From the NCBI RefSeq assembly GCF_001435235.1, contig NZ_AZGB01000005.1, positions 62,001 through 126,000 on the forward strand: a DNA stretch of 64,000 nt. The letters run 5' to 3'. Both the position numbers and the translations under genes were made by a program. The notes under the pieces are model-generated. The model ran no database searches and was not told where the DNA came from. It was given only the letters and a program-made list of their open reading frames with translations. Positions within the stretch are counted from its first letter, which is position 1, and every line of letters starts with the position of its first letter. Positions 9,164-16,791 of this stretch are shown here, piece after piece. The DNA is from Liquorilactobacillus ghanensis DSM 18630 (lineage in GTDB: Bacteria > Bacillota > Bacilli > Lactobacillales > Lactobacillaceae).

Positions 9164-9916
9164 GTGAATTTTTCGTATAAGAGTGATATCGGCCAAGTAC
9201 GGCAACGAAATGAAGATTATGTCGGGCTATTTAAAAATCAAGCAGGAATTCGTTTTGCAGTTGTAGCAGATGGCTTAGGTGGTCACCGCGGTGGGGATGT
9301 AGCTTCAGAAATGGCGGTTTCGCATTTGGGCTATCAATTTGAAACAACCAAATTTACTGATCCACATGTCGGAGCTAAATGGCTTGAACAGCAAGTTAAA
9401 CAAGAAAACCAATTAATATTGCAGCGTGCAAATCAATTCAGCGATTTATCTGGGATGGGGACAACCTTAGTCTGTGCACTTTTTTTTGGCAAGCAAGCTG
9501 TTTTAGCCAATATTGGAGACAGTCGGGGTTATTTATTGAGAGACAAAAAGCTGTTTCAATTGACTGAGGATCATTCTTTGGTTAATGAATTGGTAAAACG
9601 CGGACAAATTAGCTCGGAAGAAGCTCGTCACCATCCGCAAAAAAATATTATTACACGGACACTGGGAGTCTCAGACGAAGCAGTTTTAGATCAGCAATTG
9701 ATTGAATTGCAGGCAGGGGATCTACTGTTATTATGCACTGATGGTTTAACTAATATGTTAGAAGATAGCCAACTGCTGAAGATTCTACAGAACCCAGTAA
9801 GTTTAGCGGATAAATGTGAAATTTTGATCAGACAGGCAAATGCAGCTGGCGGTAAAGACAACATTACCGTTTTGACAGCCGCTATTCAAGACAAAGTTGA
9901 GGTGGCTGGAAAATGA
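9164..9916 (+). CDS. stp: PP2C-type Ser/Thr protein phosphatase
   Basis: Dephosphorylates targets of the PASTA kinase encoded next to it. PP2C metal-binding motifs are in order: NEDYVG near 15, VADGLGGHRGG near 34, GMGTTLV, GDSRGY, CTDGLTNM and GKDNIT near 235. I place the start at GTG 9164 (MNFSYKSDIG), 9 nt after a GGGGGG ribosome site; the frame is open to TTG 9149, but that codon is upstream of the ribosome site. The gene overlaps pknB by 4 nt, the standard antagonist pair. Confidence 0.95.
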   Translation: MNFSYKSDIGQVRQRNEDYVGLFKNQAGIRFAVVADGLGGHRGGDVASEMAVSHLGYQFETTKFTDPHVGAKWLEQQVKQENQLILQRANQFSDLSGMGTTLVCALFFGKQAVLANIGDSRGYLLRDKKLFQLTEDHSLVNELVKRGQISSEEARHHPQKNIITRTLGVSDEAVLDQQLIELQAGDLLLLCTDGLTNMLEDSQLLKILQNPVSLADKCEILIRQANAAGGKDNITVLTAAIQDKVEVAGK

Positions 9917-11931
9917 GAGCCGGGTATGTTTTAAGTGGCCGTTATCAAATTAAACAGACTTTAGGCGAAGGCGGGATGGCCAATGTTTACTTAGCGCAAG
10001 ATTTAATTTTACAGCGACCGGTCGCAGTTAAGCTGATGCGTTTGGATTTGCGTGATGATCCAGCAGCGGTGCGACGGTTTCAGCGTGAAGCAATTTCGCT
10101 GACGGAATTAACTCATCCTAACATTGTCAGCATTTATGATGTTGGTGAAGATAACGGAATGCAATATCTGATCATGGAATATGTAGAAGGAACAGACCTG
10201 AAAGCCTATATTCAACAGAATTTTCCGCTAGCTTTTCCGACAGTTGTGGCGATTATGGAACAAATTTTGGCTGCTGTCGATCATGCACATAACCATGGAA
10301 TAATTCACCGTGATTTAAAGCCACAGAATATTTTAATTAATCATGAGGGCCAAGTTAAAATTACGGATTTCGGGATTGCTTTGGCAACAACTGATTCCTT
10401 AACGCAAACAAATACTTTAATGGGATCAGTTCACTATTTGTCTCCAGAACAAGCACGTGGAAGTGTGGTTACAAAGCAATCAGATATTTATTCATTAGGA
10501 ATTATTTTATTTGAATTATTAACTAAAAGAGTCCCTTTTCAGGGTGAAACAGCGGTTTCAATTGCCTTGAAACATTATAAGGATGAAATGCCAGCGGTAC
10601 GTCAATTTAATCCCGAAATTCCGCAGGCACTTGAAAATGTGATTCTTCACGCGACAGCTAAAAACTTAACGGATCGTTATCAAAGTGCTGCTGAAATGGC
10701 GGCAGATTTAAAAACGGCACTCAGCCCCCAAAGAGCTGCTGAAGCTCCTTGGCATCCCCAGCAGCTTTTAGATGATGAAACTAAGGTATTAGAGCCGCTC
10801 AAAGAAAGTGAAACTAAACAAGCAGCAGTTAAAAAAACACCAACACCGAAAAAAAAGTGGAGCAAAAAGAAAAAATGGTTGGTAATTGGCGCTTCATTTG
10901 CCGGATTTTTATTGGTATTAGGTCTAATTGGCTTTGCGGTCGCACCGCGATCAGTTAAAGTTCCTGATTTGCAGGGCATGACCAAGGGTGAAGCAGTAGC
11001 TGTTTTGCAGCAGCAGCAATTAACGGTCGGCAAAACGCGCTATCGGACAAGTGGAAAGTATTATAAAGGACAGATTGTACAGACTGAACCAGCTGCGGGC
11101 AGCAGTGTTCGTCAAAAATCTAAAGTTGCTTTAATTTTATCGAGCGGACCAGAGAAACGAAAGTTTGGAAATTATCGCGGACAGTCATTCAATAAAGTAA
11201 AAAAGCGTTTGGAAAAAAAGGGAGTTACGGTTTTAAAAACAGAAAAGCATTCAAAAACGATTGCGACTGGAGAAATAATGGCCCAAAGCATTAATCCTAA
11301 ACGGAAGGTTGTTTGGCGGGATTCAACGGTAACTTTTACTGTCAGTACCGGGGCAACTGCCATCAAATTGCGTGATTTGACAGGATATACACGCAAAAGC
11401 GTAATTGATTATGCAAATGAATTAGGTTTAGTACTGCAAAGCAATTGGCAAGCTGGTTCAGAAAAGACAGCAAGTGATGCCGATTTGGTGGTTGCCCAAA
11501 CACCAGCCGCCGGTACATTAGTTCAAAGCGGAGGTATTTTGACGGTTACATTTGCAGCTTCAACAACGGATGCAGCCAGCACTTCATCAACTTCAGCAGC
11601 TGAATCATCATCTAGTCCTGCAAGCTCAAGCAGTACGGATTCATCCAGTTCAACAGCCTCATCAGCTAACCAATTTAAAATGGATATTACTATACCGTAT
11701 AATGAACCAGCTGACAATTCAGCTGATTCAAGTGCACCTGCACAACAGGTACAAATTTATTTAGCTGATGATAATCATAGTTTGGACCAGGTATATCAAA
11801 CTTTATCAATTACCAAGGATACTAAAGTAACTTTGCCGTTTTCTTTGTCTAATTCGGCAACTGGAAAATATAAAGTTGTTGCAAATGGTAAAACGATCGC
11901 TGAAAATGATAATGTTACGAGCGAAAATTAG
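9913..11931 (+). CDS. pknB: Membrane Ser/Thr protein kinase with PASTA repeats
   Basis: Senses muropeptides or lipid II outside the cell and phosphorylates division and wall proteins inside. The kinase domain (1-270) has the glycine loop LGEGGMANVY near 17, HRDLKPQN near 132 and DFGIA near 153, so it should be active. A lysine-rich juxtamembrane stretch precedes one membrane helix at about 322-345. Three PASTA repeats follow (about 346-545). Then comes a Ser/Ala/Thr-rich low-complexity linker (about 548-580) and an 80-residue C-terminal domain, both beyond the core architecture. The linker may span the wall. It is in the stp-pknB-rsgA operon. Confidence 0.96.
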   Translation: MRAGYVLSGRYQIKQTLGEGGMANVYLAQDLILQRPVAVKLMRLDLRDDPAAVRRFQREAISLTELTHPNIVSIYDVGEDNGMQYLIMEYVEGTDLKAYIQQNFPLAFPTVVAIMEQILAAVDHAHNHGIIHRDLKPQNILINHEGQVKITDFGIALATTDSLTQTNTLMGSVHYLSPEQARGSVVTKQSDIYSLGIILFELLTKRVPFQGETAVSIALKHYKDEMPAVRQFNPEIPQALENVILHATAKNLTDRYQSAAEMAADLKTALSPQRAAEAPWHPQQLLDDETKVLEPLKESETKQAAVKKTPTPKKKWSKKKKWLVIGASFAGFLLVLGLIGFAVAPRSVKVPDLQGMTKGEAVAVLQQQQLTVGKTRYRTSGKYYKGQIVQTEPAAGSSVRQKSKVALILSSGPEKRKFGNYRGQSFNKVKKRLEKKGVTVLKTEKHSKTIATGEIMAQSINPKRKVVWRDSTVTFTVSTGATAIKLRDLTGYTRKSVIDYANELGLVLQSNWQAGSEKTASDADLVVAQTPAAGTLVQSGGILTVTFAASTTDAASTSSTSAAESSSSPASSSSTDSSSSTASSANQFKMDITIPYNEPADNSADSSAPAQQVQIYLADDNHSLDQVYQTLSITKDTKVTLPFSLSNSATGKYKVVANGKTIAENDNVTSEN

Positions 11932-11941
11932 GGGGCAGTTA

Positions 11942-12814
11942 ATGGTAAAAGGACAGATTCTACAATCACTCAGTGGCTACTATGATGTTGTGTCTAAAGG
12001 AATAATCTATCGGACACGTGCCCGTGGTAATTTTCGGCAAAAAAAAATTACTCCTTTGGTTGGTGATTGGGTCGAATTTAAGGCTGATAATCAAAGCGAA
12101 GGATATTTGCTAAAAATTGATTCTCGTAAAAATCAGTTGGTGCGACCGCCAATTGCTAATGTTGATTGGGCAGTTGTGGTAGTATCTTGTAAAGAACCCA
12201 ATTTTTCAGCTAATTTACTTGATCGGCAATTAGTCATGTTAGCTGCGCAAAAGATTCAACCATTAATTTATTTTTCTAAGCTGGATTTGTTGACTGAAAG
12301 TGAAGTAACAGATTTTAAACTGATTATTAATAATTATCAGGAATGGTACTCGGTTTTTACAACCGTTACAGCAATTCAACAACACATAATGGCTGCTGAT
12401 TTTCAGCAACAGACTTTAGTTGTGATGGGACAAACCGGTGCTGGCAAATCAACATTATTAAATCATTTGGCACCAAACTTGAAGTTAGAAACTGGTGCAG
12501 TTTCTAAGGCGTTGAGCCGTGGTAAACATACTACGCGAAAGGTCACATTATTTCGCATAGGTGAAAACTATTTAGCTGATACACCGGGTTTTTCATCCTT
12601 TGAGTTACAGAATATTGCTGCTGTTGAGTTACGGAATTTCTTTCCCGAATTTTTAGCTTGCCAGTCAGCTTGCAAGTTTCGTGGCTGCTTGCATCAAAAT
12701 GAACCACATTGTGCCGTTAAAGCAGCAGTTCAGGAGAAAAGGATTGCTGCCAGTCGCTACCAAAGCTATTTACAACTGCTGACAGTTATTCAGCAGCAAA
12801 AGCCGCGTTATTAA
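11942..12814 (+). CDS. rsgA: Ribosome small-subunit GTPase RsgA (YjeQ)
   Basis: A circularly permuted GTPase that checks late 30S maturation. An OB-fold occupies about 1-65. The G motifs come in permuted order: SKLDLL (G4) near 112, GQTGAGKST (G1) near 164 and DTPGFSSF (G3) near 213. A C-terminal zinc site CKFRGCLHQNEPHC lies near 244-257. The start is ATG 11942 (MVKGQILQ), with GGGGG right after the pknB stop. The frame stays open to 11876 inside pknB, but those residues have no family match and no ribosome site. Confidence 0.95.
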   Translation: MVKGQILQSLSGYYDVVSKGIIYRTRARGNFRQKKITPLVGDWVEFKADNQSEGYLLKIDSRKNQLVRPPIANVDWAVVVVSCKEPNFSANLLDRQLVMLAAQKIQPLIYFSKLDLLTESEVTDFKLIINNYQEWYSVFTTVTAIQQHIMAADFQQQTLVVMGQTGAGKSTLLNHLAPNLKLETGAVSKALSRGKHTTRKVTLFRIGENYLADTPGFSSFELQNIAAVELRNFFPEFLACQSACKFRGCLHQNEPHCAVKAAVQEKRIAASRYQSYLQLLTVIQQQKPRY

Positions 12815-12830
12815 GAGAAGGGATGATCAT

Positions 12831-13490
12831 ATGAAAATTGCTCCATCGATTTTAAGTGCCAATTTTGCTGATTTGGGTCGTGATGTTAAACAAGTTGAGG
12901 AAGCAGGAGCTGACTATTTGCATATTGATATCATGGATGGCCACTTTGTCCCGAATCTTTCTTTTGGATTGCCGATTGTTCAAGCTTTACGACCGGTGAC
13001 GCGGCTGCCTTTTGATTGTCATTTAATGGTGACTGATCCTAGTACTTATATTCAGCCACTATCCAAGGCTGGGGCAACAGTCATTGGTTTTCACGCAGAA
13101 GCGACAGCTCATAGTTATCGCATTGTTCAGCAAATTAAACAAGCCGGTTGTCAGGCAGAAATCGTTTTAAATCCGGGAACGAGTTTAGCAACGGTTGAGG
13201 AGATTTTGCCACTAGTCGATGCTGTCTTGTTGATGACGGTTAATCCCGGATTTGGCGGTCAAAAATTTTTGCCGTCAGTATTGAAAAAAATTCGACGCTT
13301 AGCTGAAATCAAACAACAGCAGCATTATAATTTTGAAATTGAAGTTGATGGTGGAATTAACGACCAAACTATCAGTTATTGCCGTCAAGCGGGAGCCACG
13401 GTGGCAGTTGCCGGTTCATTTGTTTTTACAGCTGACCCAGCTAAACAAATTCAGCTGTTACGGCAAGCGGCGGAGGCGGAACAATTATGA
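12831..13490 (+). CDS. rpe: Ribulose-5-phosphate 3-epimerase
   Basis: Interconverts ribulose-5- and xylulose-5-phosphate in the pentose phosphate pathway. The TIM-barrel motifs are HIDIMDGHFVPN near 34, DCHLMV near 63, MTVNPGFGGQKF near 139 and EVDGGIN near 173, which carry the metal-binding His and Asp residues. The 219 residues are typical. It is 16 nt after rsgA and overlaps thiN by 4 nt, the common Firmicutes order. Confidence 0.97.
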   Translation: MKIAPSILSANFADLGRDVKQVEEAGADYLHIDIMDGHFVPNLSFGLPIVQALRPVTRLPFDCHLMVTDPSTYIQPLSKAGATVIGFHAEATAHSYRIVQQIKQAGCQAEIVLNPGTSLATVEEILPLVDAVLLMTVNPGFGGQKFLPSVLKKIRRLAEIKQQQHYNFEIEVDGGINDQTISYCRQAGATVAVAGSFVFTADPAKQIQLLRQAAEAEQL

Positions 13491-14134
13491 AGGAATTTAA
13501 TTTATTAGTTGGCGGACCAGTGATGCAGTTACCAACTGATTTGTTAACCACTAAAAAAGCTGCTTGCTGGGGTGGTGCTGATCGCGGAGCGTTACGTTTA
13601 GTTAAGGCAGGAATTACCCCTCAGCTGGCAATTGGTGATTTTGATTCTTCAACGGCGGCTGAACGAGAATTGATTTTTAAAAACAGTCAGCGTGTAGAAA
13701 CTGCTAAAGCAGAAAAAGATGATACTGACACTGAATTAGCAGTTCGGGTCATTCTACGTGACTATCGGCCAGATCAGCTTAAGATTTATGGGGCTACTGG
13801 CGGCCGGATCGATCACTTATTGGCAAACTTATTTTTTATTTTGCAGCCAGAGTTTTATCCAGCACTTGATCGGATAACCTTGATTGATCGGCAAAATAAT
13901 ATCAGTTTCTTCAAGCCGGGAACATATTTGCTGCAAAAACAACCGGATAAAAAATATTTAGCGTTTGTGCCATTGACTAAAGTAACTCAGTTGGTTTTAT
14001 ATGATGAGAAGTATCGTTTAGCCGGCAAAGATTTTAGTCAGCCAATTTCTTTGGCAAGCAATGAGTTTGTGGGAACAACTGCTAAATTTTCATTCACCAG
14101 TGGCGTTGTTTGTGTAATTCAGAGCAGTGATTAA
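13487..14134 (+). CDS. thiN: Thiamine pyrophosphokinase
   Basis: Converts thiamine plus ATP to thiamine pyrophosphate. Motifs are WGGADRGALR near 30, GDFDSS near 50, KDDTDTELA near 77 and GATGGRIDHLLAN near 104; the 215 residues fit the family. The ribosome site GGAGGCGG lies inside the end of rpe. No TPP riboswitch precedes it, as expected for the last gene of an operon. A long hairpin closes the unit. Confidence 0.95.
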   Translation: MKEFNLLVGGPVMQLPTDLLTTKKAACWGGADRGALRLVKAGITPQLAIGDFDSSTAAERELIFKNSQRVETAKAEKDDTDTELAVRVILRDYRPDQLKIYGATGGRIDHLLANLFFILQPEFYPALDRITLIDRQNNISFFKPGTYLLQKQPDKKYLAFVPLTKVTQLVLYDEKYRLAGKDFSQPISLASNEFVGTTAKFSFTSGVVCVIQSSD

Positions 14135-14218
14135 AAAAGAACCAGTACCTTCAATTGAATGCACGGTTTAAAGCTGTCGCTTTAACAAATAGCACTCACA
14201 GTAAGGACTGGTTCTTTT
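14135..14218. terminator. Long bidirectional terminator between thiN and rpmB
   Basis: Left arm 14135-14151 (AAAAGAACCAGTACCTT) pairs with 14203-14218 (AAGGACTGGTTCTTTT) with one bulged base. T runs fall at the 3' end on both strands, so it can stop thiN and, in reverse, rpmB. The 51-nt loop holds a second hairpin, GTTTAAAGC/GCTTTAAC with one bulge. Confidence 0.8.
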
Positions 14219-14230
14219 GATTCAGTTTAA

Positions 14231-14416
14231 TTAAACGCGGGTAACTTTACCTGATTTCAAGGCACGTGCTGAAACCCAAACACGTTTTGGTTTGCCATCA
14301 ACTAAAATCCGAACTTTTTGCAAATTTGGTTTCCAGCTGCGGTTAGTTTGGTTTAAAGCGTGTGAACGTTTTTTACCAAAAACGGTTTTACGACCGGTAA
14401 TAAAATCTTTAGCCAT
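14231..14416 (-). CDS. rpmB: 50S ribosomal protein L28
   Basis: A 61-residue basic protein of the large subunit. [20 protein letters not shown] and [11 protein letters not shown]-type residues followed by [16 protein letters not shown] are the L28 signature. It has no CxxC pairs, so it is the zinc-free form. GGGAGGATCATC precedes ATG 14416. It stands alone, opposite to its neighbours, with its own promoter, and converges on thiN. Confidence 0.96.
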   Translation of the reverse strand: MAKDFITGRKTVFGKKRSHALNQTNRSWKPNLQKVRILVDGKPKRVWVSARALKSGKVTRV

Positions 14417-14471
14417 GATGATCCTCCCTGATTGCTGAATTTCGTAGCAATAAATGCTCGCTCATTTAATA

Positions 14472-14500
14472 AAAATAGCATAGATAAGTATTTAATGCAA
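14472..14500 (-). promoter_or_regulatory. Promoter of rpmB
   Basis: On the minus strand: -35 TTGCAT (14500-14495), 17-bp spacer, extended -10 TGCTATTTT (hexamer 14477-14472). Confidence 0.6.
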
Positions 14501-14548
14501 GAACTTTGTGTAAAGTAAAAATCCTTGGCAGCTATTTAAACGCAGCTG

Positions 14549-14595
14549 GTGACTGAGTCACAGGTTTGGTGTTACTTCAACTTTTATGATAAAAT
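14549..14595 (+). promoter_or_regulatory. Promoter of the Asp23-fakA unit, with adjacent palindrome
   Basis: -35 TTGGTG (14566-14571), 18-bp spacer, -10 TAAAAT (14590-14595). Directly upstream sits the palindrome GTGAC-TGA-GTCAC (14549-14561), a possible operator for an unknown regulator. Confidence 0.5.
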
Positions 14596-14637
14596 ACGTT
14601 TAACTGTTGTGTTCTTTTATAAGGAGGGCTATTATTT

Positions 14638-15000
14638 ATGGCTGTTAAGATTAAAACACAGTATGGGGATATTGAAATAACCAACGATGTGATTGCTACA
14701 GTTGTTGGTGGAGCTGCCACTGAAATTTTTGGAATTGTCGGAATGGCTAGTAAAAATCAAATACGCGATAATTTAAATGAGATTTTAAAACGTGATAACT
14801 ATGCAAAAGGTGTGGTTGTGCGTCAAGAAAATGACCGGGTGGCAGTTGATGTTTATATCGTTGTCGGTTACGGAACAAAGATTTCAGAAGTTTGCCGCAA
14901 TGTTCAAGATAAAGTCAAGTATAATTTAAAATCGATGCTGGGAATAACTGCTAATTCGGTAAACGTCATTGTTCAAGGCGTTAGAGTGATTGAAGAGTAG
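14638..15000 (+). CDS. yloU: Asp23/Gls24 family protein (YloU)
   Basis: A 120-residue Asp23-family protein, a family linked to alkaline and envelope stress and in staphylococci to the membrane. Visible are the conserved ATEIFGIVGMASK near 30 and VDVYIVVGYGTKISEVCRNVQDKV near 69. There is no membrane helix, so any envelope contact would need a partner. It sits in front of fakA, as nearly everywhere in Firmicutes. AAGGAGGG precedes ATG 14638. Confidence 0.9.
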   Translation: MAVKIKTQYGDIEITNDVIATVVGGAATEIFGIVGMASKNQIRDNLNEILKRDNYAKGVVVRQENDRVAVDVYIVVGYGTKISEVCRNVQDKVKYNLKSMLGITANSVNVIVQGVRVIEE

Positions 15001-15025
15001 TTATTATAGCGGGGAGGATATAATT

Positions 15026-16729
15026 TTGAAAGCTAAAAAGATAACGGCAGCGGAATTTAGAAAAATGGTTGCTGTCAGTTCTGAACGTTTAAATAAAAAT
15101 GCTGACTTTATTAACTCGTTAAATGTTTTTCCGGTACCGGATGGTGATACTGGAACTAATATGAGTTTATCATTTGCCAGCGGAGCTAAGTATGTTGCTG
15201 AATCAACAGCTGATGATGTTGGAAGTTTAGCAGCAACTTTGGCTAAAGGGTTGCTAATGGGTGCACGGGGCAACTCTGGAGTTATTTTGTCACAGATTTT
15301 TCGTGGCTTTTACAAAAGTACTGAAAAAAAAGCTGAATTAACGCCAACTGATTTAGCAGCTGCTTTGAGCAGTGGTGTTGAATCAGCTTATAAAGCAGTT
15401 ATGAAGCCTACGGAAGGAACGATTTTGACGGTTGCTCGTCAAGCTGCCAAGGCAGCAAATCAAACTAGTAATCAAACCGATGTCTCAACAGTGATGTCAG
15501 CAGCATATGAAGCGGCAAAGGATGCTTTGGCACATACACCAGAACAATTGCCAGTTCTCAAAGAGGTGGGAGTAGTTGATTCTGGTGGTCAGGGATTGAC
15601 CTTTGTTTATGAAGGATTTGCAGCTGTTTTGGCTGGAAAAGCCGTTGCTGAACCAGTCGCAAAGCATCAGCCCAATATGGTTGAAATGGATGAAATGGTC
15701 AATGCTGCTCATCATCAAAGCGTTCAGAGTCAATTAAACACTGAAGATATTCGTTATGGATATTGTACTGAGATTATGCTTCGTTTAGGAGCAGGTCGTT
15801 TGGTTGATAAAAAGTTTGATTATGATGCTTTTCGTCAACATTTAAGTGAAATTGGTGACTCATTACTAGTAGTAGCTGATGAGCAGGTAGTAAAGGTGCA
15901 TGTTCATACGGAACATCCCGGTCAGGTTTTATCTTACGGGCAACACTTCGGTTCTTTGATTAAAGTCAAAGTCGATAATATGCGTTTGCAGCATGAAACC
16001 ATTCTGGAACACGATCGTCAAACGGATAATGAATCAAGTGCACCGACTAAACCGGCTGTTAGTGAAACTATTAACGGTTATGGAATTATTGCAATTGCAT
16101 CGGGAGTTGGCTTAGGTAAATTATTCAAAAGCTTGGGTGCAACTTTGATCCTAAATGGCGGTCAGACAATGAATCCAAGTACAGAGGATATTGTTGAGGC
16201 AATTAAACAAACTCAAGCAAAAAAAGTTTTGATCCTGCCGAATAATAAAAATATTTTTTTGGCTGCCAATCAAGCAGCCAAAGTTGCCGATGTTGATGTC
16301 GCAGTTGTTCCAAGTAAAACAGTTGCTCAGGGGATGACCTCATTGCTGAGTTTTGACAGTCAGGCATCATTAAAAGACAATCAAGAACGGATGACAGCTG
16401 AATTGGATTCTGTTGTTTCAGGCCAAATCACGACAGCGGTTCGTGATACAGCCATTGATGGTCAAAACATTAAAAAAGGCGATTTTATGGCGATTGTTGA
16501 TGGGAAAATTGTTTTGACAAATGCAGTTCGTAAAACAGCAGCAATTTCAATGTTGAAACGGATGTTGTCTGCTGATAGCGAAATCGTGACAATTATTTAT
16601 GGGGCCGATGGTAATCAAGAAGAAGCACAAGAAATCGCTGCAGCTGCCCAGCACTTGGATAGTGATTTAGAAATTGAGGTTCATTTCGGTGGTCAGCCGG
16701 TTTATCCATATTTAATTTCGGTGGAATGA
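15026..16729 (+). CDS. fakA: Fatty acid kinase subunit FakA-like (YloV, DhaL domain)
   Basis: ATP-binding subunit that, with a FakB lipid carrier, phosphorylates exogenous fatty acids to acyl-phosphate for PlsX/PlsY. The N-terminal DhaL domain has NVFPVPDGDTGTNMS near 34 and ARGNSGVILSQIFRGF near 82; the C-terminal half carries the DegV-like partner region with GYGIIAIASG. I place the start at TTG 15026, 8 nt after GGGGAGG; upstream codons in the frame (from 14990) overlap yloU and precede the ribosome site. The location shortly before plsX-acpP matches a lipid role. Confidence 0.9.
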   Translation: MKAKKITAAEFRKMVAVSSERLNKNADFINSLNVFPVPDGDTGTNMSLSFASGAKYVAESTADDVGSLAATLAKGLLMGARGNSGVILSQIFRGFYKSTEKKAELTPTDLAAALSSGVESAYKAVMKPTEGTILTVARQAAKAANQTSNQTDVSTVMSAAYEAAKDALAHTPEQLPVLKEVGVVDSGGQGLTFVYEGFAAVLAGKAVAEPVAKHQPNMVEMDEMVNAAHHQSVQSQLNTEDIRYGYCTEIMLRLGAGRLVDKKFDYDAFRQHLSEIGDSLLVVADEQVVKVHVHTEHPGQVLSYGQHFGSLIKVKVDNMRLQHETILEHDRQTDNESSAPTKPAVSETINGYGIIAIASGVGLGKLFKSLGATLILNGGQTMNPSTEDIVEAIKQTQAKKVLILPNNKNIFLAANQAAKVADVDVAVVPSKTVAQGMTSLLSFDSQASLKDNQERMTAELDSVVSGQITTAVRDTAIDGQNIKKGDFMAIVDGKIVLTNAVRKTAAISMLKRMLSADSEIVTIIYGADGNQEEAQEIAAAAQHLDSDLEIEVHFGGQPVYPYLISVE

Positions 16730-16739
16730 TAAGAAGATT

Positions 16740-16770
16740 CTGACTGGCCGGCAATCACGGTCAGTTTTTT
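16740..16770 (+). terminator. Weak terminator or attenuator between fakA and recG
   Basis: CTGAC (16740-16744) pairs with GTCAG (16760-16764), possibly with CCG/CGG stacked inside, followed by an eight-T run directly before the recG ribosome site. Partial read-through is likely. Confidence 0.5.
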
Positions 16771-16791
16771 TGTTCTTGGAGGGTGAGCAGC

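Noticed and set aside
11523-11717. Leftward frame rich in Glu/Val/Leu inside pknB
   Set aside because: Antisense of the Ser/Thr-rich linker; composition follows from that low-complexity DNA.
13440-13490. TPP riboswitch before thiN
   Set aside because: thiN overlaps rpe and no THI-box sequence is present.
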